DNA from: Paraspadella gotoi
Taxonomy: Eukaryota > Chaetognatha
Reading direction: 5' to 3'
Length of the DNA: 64,000 nt
Assembly: GCA_051294375.1 (NCBI GenBank)
Contig: CM119265.1
Span: 12,698,582 to 12,762,581, forward strand
A program made the position numbers and the translations under genes. The notes beneath the pieces are model-generated. The model was not told the origin of the DNA. It was given only the letters and a program-made list of their open reading frames with translations, and made no database searches. This document shows positions 45,215 through 55,560 of the stretch, piece after piece (position 1 is the stretch's first letter; the number at the start of each line of letters is the position of its first letter).

Positions 45215-46138
45215 AAAGTGGGCATGGTCAAGGAGGTCATGGGGAGGTATGAGGAAAGGAACAATGATGTCAAATAAGAGAAGCTCAAATTTGGAAGAGA
45301 AGGTAGTGGTGGAGTAAGGATGCTAGGTAGCTGGATGGGATGGAAAGAGGATGTGAAGAACAGAATCAAGAGAGCAAATAAGATTTGGTGGAAGCTTAAG
45401 AAACAGCTGAGTGGGTCGAGCCTATCCAAGAGGATGCAGGCAAGAATAATAGAAGCGTGCGTAGAAAACTCTCTCCTATTCGACAGCGCCGTAAGAGTTT
45501 GGACTTTAAGAGAAATAAAATCTTTTCAGAGCTTTGTAGATAAAGAGTACAGATTTGTGTGGAGACGAGGAAACAAGCCCCCGTTGATTCAAAAGCAGGA
45601 GGAAGGAGTAAACATACAGGATGTAAGATCTCACCTGAGGATAAAAAGTATAAGATGGAAAATCGAAAAGAGAGTGTAAGAAAGGATAGGACATGTGATG
45701 ATAATGGAGGATGACCGAATGGCCGAGGCTGTAATTCTTGGATGGATGAGCGAGTTAGAAAAGTGGGAGCTGAAAGGTAAAAGGAACAGAAGGACCCACC
45801 ACTACTGGAGAAAAGTATTATGAGAGGCTGGGCTGGATGTATGCGACATAGGAGATATGACGAAAGACCGAAAGTTATGGAGGATTCGAGTTAAGGAGAG
45901 GATGGACCACCTGTAGGAATGGGAGAAGAGTCAAGGGCATAAGTGGAAGGGGGACAGCATAACAAGGAATGTTGGGTGAAAAGAAAGTAATTTAGTTTGT
46001 TCTTACTGTGGAAAAGAATGTAAGTCTAGAGCCGGTCTTGTCACACACGAGAAAAGGATTCACGAGGTGGTGTCCAGTCAGAAGAAGTCTTTCGTCTGCG
46101 GAAAATGCGATGAAGGAGAGGGGGGGGCATTCTTTTGA
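45215..46138 (+). pseudogene. LINE reverse transcriptase, C-terminal part with zinc finger
   Basis: One plus-strand frame runs across the region with stops at 45275, 45677, 45821, 45914 and 45977 but no frameshift until about 46121. It reads KNRIKRANKIWWKLKK, then SKRMQARIIEACV, RVWTLREIKSFQSF, then GHVMIMEDDR and TKDRKLWRIRV. This is the region after the polymerase core in non-LTR reverse transcriptases. It ends in a zinc finger of the CX2CX12HX4H type (45998-46063) and a following CGKC. A run of seven G at 46121 probably shifts the frame of the last residues. The N-terminus, endonuclease and palm motifs are missing, as expected for a 5'-truncated insertion. It lies antisense in intron 1 of the Ig gene. 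Confidence 0.85.
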
Positions 46139-47237
46139 GTTGAACTCACTCTGTCCCACTCACCATAACAGGACGTCAATTTCTATGGGTCGTGGAACAA
46201 ACGAAACAATATTATTGTTATTCTTAACAGACAGAAGAAACAGAAAAAAGAGCGGGATAGAAGAAACAGAAAAGATAGCGGGATAGAAGGGAAAGAAAAA
46301 AAAACAGTTAAAGACAGCGACAAAGAAGTCGGGACTCTATGAGAAAGAATCTGCTGACAAATGGAGGAAAATGACAGGATTATGATCTTCGATTCGCGTC
46401 GGACAAAAAAATAGATGAAGACGCAGAGAAAAGAAACCGTTTTCTTTTAGTGGAAGGGAGTCTTGTGGGTAGATAGTCCGATGGGAAAGGGGTTAAGCTA
46501 AAGAGTGGGTTTGATGGGAAGGGAGCTTTGTTAGAAAGGGAGTTTGATGGGAAGTAGTCCGCGACATTTGATTCTAAAGGGAGCGAAGGAAACTGTCTCG
46601 AAAAAGTGGGCTTCACGCCTCAGGAATGGGGTCAAAATGTGACGGAAAGTTCGGGTCATAAAAATCCCGAAACGCGTTACGCGGACTTGAGTACATTGCT
46701 TTTAAGGGTTGAGTATTTTTAAATATAGTTTTTTTGACTAGAGACTAAAAAAAAAAAAAAAATTCAGAAACGTAATAATTTGAAACGCAAATTTACAGTT
46801 TTGGTGAAATGACAAATTCGTGATGAAGAAAATTAATAAGGCTTTGAGAAACCTCAATTTTTTTTTATTTTTTTAGTGTCCGCAATTGTTATATTTTTTG
46901 AATTATCATTTTATTTAGTGCTATTAGTCTTGATCAATTCTTTTTATCGTTTTATGCGTTAAATTGTTTTTTCTATTATTTAAAAAAAAATTGACTGAGA
47001 CGGACCCAAAAATATTTGTTCGCCTTCAACTCTCGACCAACTGCAACGACGTCACTTGGACTTAACCGATCGGAACGGGGGAAAAGCTTTTCGTCGTTGA
47101 CGCTCAAAGTTGAACTCGGCGCCATCTTGAGATTTTTTGCCGAACGCGTGAATCGCGTGTGCTGAACGAAATGTTAAACGAAGGTTAAATTTCTTTCTCT
47201 TCGCCTACTCGCTTTCTTTCGACGTCGGATGTCGCAG
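46139..47237. other. Intronic stretch, nothing recognised
   Basis: A GA-rich region, possibly the LINE 3' tail (GCGGGATAGAAGAAACAG repeats near 46250), is followed by AT-rich DNA. No gene is seen. Confidence 0.5.
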
Positions 47238-47359
47238 GATCGAAACGAATTTCGACGCCGCCGCTGCCGAATCAAGCGGCTGCCACCGCGTCAACTCGTC
47301 ATTCTCAGCCTCCGCCAACGCATCGCAGCGATGCCCGTCGCCGTCGCCAGAAACGCAAG
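47238..47359 (+). CDS. Possible plus-strand coding exon (unidentified)
   Basis: A GC-rich, 122-bp open stretch with an acceptor-like GGATGTCGCAG|GA and a donor-like CGCAAG|GTGGGG. It reads STPPLPNQAAATAS, then a very basic end RRRRQKRK. A second open piece at 48149-48214 begins after TCGTTTCAG and would continue in phase to a stop. The protein is not recognised. It looks like a disordered basic segment, and chance in GC-rich DNA is possible. It would be a gene nested antisense in intron 1 of the Ig gene. Confidence 0.2.
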
Positions 47360-47691
47360 GTGGGGTTAAGCGTTCTGTGACGCCTGTGATCGCTAGATCC
47401 GTTTCGATCCGGTGGACGAGATTTCGGTTTTGGGGGGGGAGGGGGGGAGGGTAGCGTGAAAGGGGACTGAGGATGGGGGGGGATATCTGATCCGAACCGT
47501 TACCTCGTCGGCCCGGTTACGAGGTGGGGTATTAAATTTGGGGGAAGTGGGTTCGGCCGGTTCGGGGGGGGCGAGGCAGGGGCAGAAAAGGGACCAAGAT
47601 ACAAAAGTTTTAACGTCAGGCAGTAAAATCGGTGACCTTTGGAATGGAAGTCTTGCGTAAAAAGTCACGAGGCGATTTTATTTCCTCTTTT

Positions 47692-47724
<33 letters not shown>

Positions 47725-49091
47725 TTTTCGATTTATTTTTTTCCTTCTTTTATTTTTTCATCTCGGTGGTTTTTTCGTCGAGCTTCTTCTTTCTTCGTCT
47801 TTTAGCAGAAGACGAAGGAAAAAAAATAAAGCTTGAAACCGAAACGCGAAGGAAAAAAAATGTCTTGAAAGGAAATTGAATGGAAAAATATTCAATCGGA
47901 GTGGAAAGAAGATTCGAGGGAAATATCAGTTTGCGACTTGTCTGTTTTATTCGCAAAAGACATCCTATCTTTTTTCAGATAACGATTTCGTCTCAAACAA
48001 TGAGAGCAAATAACAAAATTAAAAGGGAACTAACTGATAGGGTAAGAAATTCTTTTTCTACAATTTTCTCCTTACTTTTTGCTTTCATTATCGATTCTTT
48101 TTTTTCGGTTTTCGATAAATTAATTCCCAGAAGATTGCGTCGTTTCAGATCGAAAGGAGGGCGTCTGACTCAGTCGGACTTCCGCCCCCCCCCATCTACT
48201 ATGCTTACGATTAAATCTCCATCCGTCATCGTTGAACCGCGGCGTCGACGATTGTTCCAGCACAAACCGTCAGCTTTGGTTCATGTCATCTCCCGGTTGG
48301 CAGGTGTCGCCATCTCTGGCATCTGTCGGCATTTGGCGGCGCATCGTCGGACCGAGACGAAATACTAATGGGGGTTTCCTATCGCGCGCCTAGTTTGGTT
48401 ACGGTCGGAGAGGCTCTTAGTAAGTCGCGTAGATGTTTTTCATCTACCTTCTTCTTTTCTTATCGTCTGCTTTCATCGTAATTTCTATTCTTTTTATCCA
48501 ATATTTTTTTTTTCTTATCTTCTTATCCTACCAAGTACCAAACCTCACATTACCATACCAAGCGTCTTAGTCGCTTCACAACAAAAAACCACCAATTTAG
48601 GTGAGAGTTTTCTCCCTTTATTTTTCGACAAACAATTTTAACAAACAAGAACCAACTATTTATTATGTACCTGTAAACAGGTTTTTACGATTTAGCCATA
48701 CGCCATCTCTCCATTTATGTCAGCCCGTCTAGTGAGAGAGTCCACGCTCCTCAGAGGCGCAAACCCCGATCACCGGCGTCGTCTCCGCTTTTAACGAGCG
48801 CCGCGGGTGGCGCTGGCGACCGACGACGCGCACTCAGGTGCGACGGCGACCGCGCGAGTGCGTCCAAGTGCCCGTGACAGTCGCAGTGGTTTTCGCGAAA
48901 TATCACCTCGTGAGGAAACCGCGCCGCCCGCGCCGCCCACCGACGCCTGTCTACGACCCCCCCAAGCATATCTCCCCTCCCTCTCTCTCCTCCCTCCCTC
49001 ACCCCCGCGGCCCCCTCCGTCGCTTCTTGGCGTCTGGGACCCTCGTTCCTCCTTTTTGTCTGGCAACATTTTTATTTTCCTGCCTCTCTCT

Positions 49092-49127
<36 letters not shown>

Positions 49128-49128
49128 T

Positions 49129-49179
<51 letters not shown>

Positions 49180-52100
49180 CTCATCTCTCCTCTCTCGTCT
49201 TTTTTATTACCGTCTGTGTTTGTTTGTCTTCTTCTCTCGGATATTCTACTTCATCTTTCCTTTCTCATTCTTCCTTTTTTTTCTTCCCTCTTTCCTTTGT
49301 TATAGTTACCTCCTTTTCTTTTTTTCCTTCCCACTTTCCCCTCCCACTTTCCTATCCTCTTCCCTCCTTCTCCGACTCTCTCCTTCCATTTCTACGCTTC
49401 CGTTTCACCTTTTCGGAATCCCGCTCATGTTGCGCGGGAGGTCAAAGTTCGTCTCATCCGTTCCTGGATTTTATCATAACAAAAACGAAAACACGATTAT
49501 GCTACAAATCATAACCTAGGAAATCAGTTTTCTCCGCTCTCTTATTTTATTCGTCGTTTTCGATAACTTAAAAAAAAATAGTAGAAAACTTTTAAGCTAC
49601 GTTCTCGTTACGGGGTTTTTTTTTTCTTGTTTTTTTCGTTAGTATTTTGGCCAACGATTGTTAATTTTTCGGCAAACAATAAATAGTTTATCTGATAGAA
49701 CTTCACTTATTATTTAATCAGGCATTAATTCTTCGTTATTCGTTCATTTCATCTCAATTTTACTTCTTCGTCTCCTGATATAACATCACTGCCAGTTAGT
49801 TTTTCCCCCAACTAATTTATAATCTCATTTCAGTTCCTTGGATATTTTCTCGAATGATTTGTAACACGTATATATATGAGGTACAAAACAAAACAGGGGA
49901 GAAAAAAGAAAGAACTTTAATGGGAAAAATGGCTTTAAAACAAAATAAGCGGATGTCTAAATAAAAACAGGCTTCGCTATGCGGACGAAAAATAAACAAA
50001 AAGCCGTTGATAAAGTGGATGAATAAAGTGAATGAATAAAGTGGACGAATAAAGGGAAAAAGAAAAGAAAAATGAAGGAAAAGAAAAGGAAAACGGAGGA
50101 AGAAAAGAAGAAGGCTGCGAGGAAGATAAATTTGACGTTTATCGCGCTCGAGTTTGTCGATGGTTTACCTGGATAACCGAAAAGTAAAAAAAAGGAATAA
50201 GGAAAAAAAAAGGGGGAAAAAAATAAAAAAGTAAAAAGGGGGAAATAAACCGGAGGAGACAAGAGCGAAAAAAAAACTGCAAAAAAAAAAAAAAAACTAA
50301 GAAAGATAACCTCATTCATTTATTCATGAGAGGAAAAGAAAGAGAGGCAGGGCCTGACGCGCCGGCCCCGGTAATCCTATTGTCAACTCGGCGCACCCCT
50401 CGTCTCCGCCGAGTATAAAATCGGGAATAAATATCTTTATAGGGACGAGAAGAAAAAAAATGCGATAATAAGCCAATTTGAATAAGCAGTGATTTAATCA
50501 ACGGCCCACGGGATTTCAGTTTGGAAGCTTCAATACCCACTCTGTCCCTGTCTCATCCAATATTCATTCGAAAAAAAGGACGAGGGGGAAAAAAAAGCAT
50601 ATTGCTTTAATTTGGGAGAGACTAGCGACATCTATCCTATCAAGAAAAAAAAACTTATTCTCTGGTAAACTTTACTACGGTTTTCAAATTAGATCGATGA
50701 TTTCCAGAAAATCTAATTTATACTTCATAAATTATTATTATTATATTCGAAACCAGACGAGTCTTCTTGGGAAGCTTGGACACAAAACGAGGAAGTCACT
50801 AGTGAAACGCTGACAATCTCTCGCCAACAACAAGAGGACCAAACGTTCTCTCTGCACCGCCGAAGCTTCATGACATCCTGTCAACTCAATCCAGAGCTAA
50901 ATCCTTTTTTTAAAGGAAACATATGCGTCGACAAAATCCAGGACGAAAAAAAAAATGGGGAATCTTATAAATCTCCGTCATCTAAAAACCTCTCAATCAA
51001 AGATATTTTCTTTAAAACGAAACTTGAGGCTAGGATGTTTGATGTAAGTAAATATTTGGCTCTCTTCTTCAAAAGCGACCCATTCGGTATATCTGTTCCT
51101 TATTCCCTGAACTTAAATGTAACCCTAATTCATAACTCTAACCCTAACCCCTATCTTTAAACCGTAGTCCCTAACCTAAAGAGTTTTCTTTGTCTTCATA
51201 TTGGTTTCGTCTTTTCCTTAGCATAGATTAAACCGGTTTCCAAAGACCCCAAAGTGTTGTGACACCGCAAAACGCGTCCAAACTCTCGCCTCCTACACTT
51301 TAAATGTGAAACAAATTAATAATGCGTGATCTTTCCTCAACTTAATCTTCCGCGTCGTATATAAACGATATTTAACAATGAACAGGGAAGCAGATTGCTT
51401 GCTGATTGCTTGCTGATTACTCGATGATCAAAAAAAGTTTAATCGCAATTTTCTTTTACTTTTTTTTTCTTCCTTCGTGAGACTTCCCTGCATCCTCTTC
51501 ACACCTTGACTGAGAAACTCTAAAGAAAGATTATTGCTTTCTTTTTTCGTTGCCTTCTATTTTTTTTCTTCGTTTTTCTCTTCGTCGTTTTCGTCTTCGT
51601 TTTCGTCTTCGTCGTCGCCGCCGCAGCCACTGCGTCTTACAGGTGTTGGACGTCAGAAATTCATGCCGATAAGAAAATCGGGAATCCCCGAATTGACATC
51701 GCGCGCCTTGGCGCACATGCGCGATACAGATACGTTCATATGCGACTCGATACTGTCGGACGCTGACAGATGCGACGAGGAAGAGCGACATCTACGGAAG
51801 GCTGTACGTGATGACAGACGCTTTCGGAAAATAAAAAGATGCCACAGAGATTTTTTGAGAACAAAATTTAGAAAAATTATAGGAGAGAAAAGCGGTTGCG
51901 GCCTGATACCGAGCCTCTTTATCTCCCTTTTTTTTCTTTTTTCTTAACAAAGTTTTTCCCCCATTTTCTGTTTTTATTATTTTTTCTTTCTCAAATCTTG
52001 TTTAAATTTTAATGTCTCACGAACTTGCACTCGAATAAAGGGAAAAGAACCTCCCTTTTTTTAAAAAAATTTAACTGTCGCGTGTCTTTTAATGCAACAG

Positions 52101-53134
52101 GAGAAACCGAATTAATTCGATGAATTATCGGAAACAAGGGAAACGAAACGGTGGCTTCGCTTTGACAAATTCGTCGACCCGCGTCGTCCCTTTAAATTAA
52201 TTCCGAACGCGTTCCGAACGAGATTACTCGAAAGGTCGCGTCTCTCCGTTTGTTATCAATTGTTAAGGGACGTTGAATTTTAAAAACAGGCTCCGTATTA
52301 ACGTAATTAATGAGGATACGCGGCGACGTTTTCAAAAAAAAAAATTACCCATGAATACGAAATATGGCGTCGTGAATTAAAAAAATTATAAAAAAGAGGG
52401 AAAAGTTTAAAAAAAAGTGAGTGACGTCAAGGAGAAAATAAACAAAACAAAGAAAGATAAAGAAAAAGGAGAAAAAAGAGAAAATAAGGCGAGAAATAAT
52501 ATTTTCCAAAAAAAATTTTACTCAGAGAAAGAATAAGAGAGAGAGAAAGAGAGAGATTCGAGTGTATGTACCCTAGTACCCAAGCTTATTATTATTCCCC
52601 AGAACGCGAATGGATTGTCAAAATTAACAAATGACTCTGGGTTGCCACTTTGTTCGGGTACCCAATAACAAACCCCACGGTGGCAGCGGGAGAGCAGGAA
52701 GGAGCGAAGTCGGTGTAGCAGGTGGCGGTTCGGGCGGCGGTGCAGGCGGAGGTGCAGACGCGGGTGCGGCCGGCGGTGGGGGGGGGGTGAACGACATCGA
52801 AAAAGTTATGATAATTAGCTGCGTTTTCGGTCGCCTCATTCATTTAGGAATAAAGGCTGAAACGCGTTCTCATTTCGGGGCGAATCCTCGTCGGCGTTGG
52901 CGTCGATGAGAGTAAAGCTTAAAGAGGATTTGTAGTTTATTATTTATGACTAGGGGGATTCTTAAACTTGATAAACTTTAGTTGGTTAATCAAAGAAAAG
53001 TATTCATTATTTGAAGAAAAGTTACGTAACAAAATCGCAAGGAAGAGAAGTCGCAGCTGGAGACTCGAGTAAAACTCAATGAATATATAAAGTAAATCAT
53101 GAGCTACAAAGATTGTTATAGGAATAAAAAAAAA
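47360..53134. other. Intronic region with GC-rich block and (CT)n tracts
   Basis: Contains (CT)n at 47700-47725 and 49080-49200, a CpG-rich block at 48760-49030, purine-rich DNA at 50000-50320, two CCCTAACC-like motifs at 51120-51175, and a GC-rich proline/alanine-type ORF on the minus strand near 52650-52840. A plus-strand open stretch at 51640-51900 follows TCTTACAG. None is convincing as a gene. Confidence 0.45.
49080..49200. repeat. (CT)n microsatellite cluster
   Basis: CT tracts with short interruptions, next to the CpG-rich block at 48760-49030. Confidence 0.9.
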
Positions 53135-53341
53135 NNNNNNNNNNNNNNNNNNNNNNNNNNNNNNNNNNNNNNNNNNNNNNNNNNNNNNNNNNNNNNNNNN
53201 NNNNNNNNNNNNNNNNNNNNNNNNNNNNNNNNNNNNNNNNNNNNNNNNNNNNNNNNNNNNNNNNNNNNNNNNNNNNNNNNNNNNNNNNNNNNNNNNNNNN
53301 NNNNNNNNNNNNNNNNNNNNNNNNNNNNNNNNNNNNNNNNN
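53135..53341. other. Assembly gap (207 N)
   Basis: The gap has the same length as 16254-16460. It lies in intron 1, about 350 bp downstream of the exon 1 donor in transcript terms. Confidence 0.99.
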
Positions 53342-53687
53342 CTTTTTCCCCGGCGAATCCGATGCCTTCCGAAACTTGTTTTTTCGGATTTATCGACAAG
53401 GAAAACGCGTTCGTTGTAAATGCTGCTTCTCCAGATTTTCATTGACATTTTTGGCTGTTCTTCTATTTTTTATGCAAACAAAGAAACTAGAGAGAACATT
53501 GAAGCATAAATCGAAGAATGTTTTACAATAGTATAATTAACTCAATTCTTTAATTCCTTCATCAGCCTAGAAACGACTTCCTAAACAAATCATTGCCACT
53601 TACTCTCAGCGACAACTACTTTCTCTAAATGACGACCTTCTCCACGCTCCCAATTATCAATCATTTTCAATCAAACCCATAACTTAC

Positions 53688-54107
53688 CATTGAGCCTCAT
53701 CCAGACGGCGGGTCGGGACGGCGAGAGGCAGGCGAAACTGACCCTGGCGCCGACGAGCACCGCCTTCTTCTCGCGCTGCACTTCCTTCTCGTCGTCGGCG
53801 GCGATCGAATCCCACCCGCCGCCGCCGGCGGCGCCGATAGAGACGCCGCCGTGCCGCGGTTCTCCGCCGCCGACGCCGGAGGGACGCTGCGGCCGACGCA
53901 GCCCGTGCAGCCGGAAAAAGTCGGGATCGAGTCTAGGATCGAGAGGGACAGAGTCGGTCGCGAACACGTCGCGCCTCTCCTTCGACGGCGGCGGCTGCTG
54001 CTGTCGTTGCTGTTGTTGGCGGCTTACCTCCCGCTGCGGTTGTTTTCGCCCCGGTTGTTTTTGTTGCGCCGACGGGCTCCNNNNNNNNNNNNNNNNNNNN
54101 NNNNNCC
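53688..54107 (-). CDS. Ig-superfamily gene, exon 1 of the visible set (linker and start of Ig1)
   Basis: Minus strand. The acceptor is CATCATCTTGCAG|GG and the donor is CTCAATG|GTAAGT. A 25-N gap (54081-54105) hides the first bases, after which 130 codons are open. The start is Gln/Pro-rich and basic (QQQQRQQQPPPSKERR). A Gly-rich linker follows (SGVGGGEPRHGG, GAAGGGGWD), and then KKAVLVGARVSFAC and AVWMRLN, the B strand Cys and C strand Trp of an Ig V-type domain. GC content is much higher than in the flanks. There is no signal peptide or start codon that must be used, so at least one 5' exon is missing. Together exons 1-6 encode about 376 residues with three Ig domains. Domain order resembles insect adhesion proteins such as fasciclin 3, but orthology is not shown. 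Confidence 0.85.
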
Positions 54108-54649
54108 CTGCAAGATGATGGCGAGATCGGAGGCTTGGATTCGGGTTGGACGCAAAAGTAGAAAAATAGAAAATTTCAACCGGTCCGTTTTATTTTTTTT
54201 TTACTTCAATAATTAACGAACGTTAAATGAATTCGAGATGTTTTTAATTACAGATAATCATTAGTATTATTTCCATCAAAATTTACGTTGTAAAACCACG
54301 TTTCAACTTAGTTACGACGAATTTTTAAATCAAATCTCTCTTTCTCGATTTCTTTTCAGGAATCACTAGGACTTGAATTAATTTCCCAAAACTAACGACG
54401 AAAAAATTAATTGTTCAAATACTTTAAATCCTGGATTAACTCCTTTTTCATTGCGAATCAAAAATTCAGGAATATACTGCAACTACATCTGTCTCATCGC
54501 AAAAAATCTCGAGTTCACGCTCCAAACGTGGAAACTAAAAAAAGAAAAAAAAAAAAAAGAAAAGAAAACTAAAACGAAAAACAAAACGAGTCTCTCCCCC
54601 ACGAAAAAAAACAAAAACAAACATAAAACCCAACCTCTACCTCCCCCCT

Positions 54650-55148
54650 CCGTCGCCTCATGGAACTATCCTTTCGCCCAAAACCCGTGACACGTGCGAG
54701 GCAATGGTCTGTCCCACCGGACACAGTAACGCGCGACGTTTCACGCCCGCTCCGCCGGCCAAACACCGCCGCCAACGCCCCCACCCGTTGCTGTCGTGAC
54801 GCCGACTCCGATTCCAGTGAATGGTCGATCTCGGGGGCAAAAATTGTCCCATAGCGGCGTCAAAGTTCACGCGCGCTTTAATCTGTGGCGACTAAACGGA
54901 CCGTCGCCCTTCGTCGTCTGTCGTCATCGTCGTCCGTTCATCGTCGTCGTCGTCGTCGTTCGACCACCGCGACAGACTCCACGTTTCGTTTCTGTCGACC
55001 AACGTGAGTATTTCTCTCCTTCCCTCCCGCGGGACTCGACTGAAGTTGGCCTGATTTATTTTTTATCGCCCGTCTCTCTCTCTCTCTTCTCGTCCTCTCT
55101 CTCTCTTCTCTCTCCTCTCCTCTCTCTCTCCTCTCATCTTTTCTCGTC

Positions 55149-55204
<56 letters not shown>

Positions 55205-55560
55205 ATCGTCTCTCTCTCTCTCTCTTTTTTTATTCTTCCAAACCCACAGAAATAGTTCGGATAAAAAAGAAATAAAAAGAAAAAGGAGCAAACAACCGTC
55301 CATAAACCCCGGGATCCAAGATGAAGCCGCAAGCGACGCCCCTCCTCTTCACTCTTCCTTCCCTCCCCTTTGATTCGTCACACCGACGCCCCGCCCCCGT
55401 CACCCCACCATCTCCGCCCCCGCCCGTCCCCTCGGGGCAAAGCGCGAAATGTCGAATGGAATCTCGCGAATTCCGGCAGAGGACGCTCAGCATTTCTCGG
55501 TCTCGAGTCAGCGTCTCTCGCTCTCTATCTTTAGCTCCATCTCACTACGACATCCTGCAA
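54650..55560 (-). promoter_or_regulatory. GC-rich block, candidate promoter region of the Ig gene
   Basis: Much richer in C, G and CpG than its surroundings, with GC-box-like sequence on the minus strand (GGGGGCGGGGCG, about 55385-55397). It lies 0.5-1.4 kb upstream of the first exon seen. Missing 5' exons may also be here, since short GC-rich ORFs occur on the minus strand, but none has a clear signal peptide. A (CT)n cluster interrupts it at 55070-55230. Confidence 0.25.
55070..55230. repeat. (CT)n microsatellite cluster
   Basis: CT tracts with short interruptions inside the GC-rich block. Confidence 0.9.

Noticed and set aside
51119-51176. CCCTAACC-like motifs resembling interstitial telomere repeats
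   Set aside because: Only two or three imperfect units are present, which is too few to separate from chance.
51630-51947. Open plus-strand stretch after TCTTACAG, rich in Arg/Asp
   Set aside because: The opposite strand is also open with a donor-like GTAAGA. No family is recognised and composition alone can explain it.
52592-52909. Overlapping Gly-rich, Pro/Ala-rich and Cys/Thr-rich ORFs
   Set aside because: All frames of one GC-rich segment are open. No conserved motif, signal peptide or splice sites favour one.
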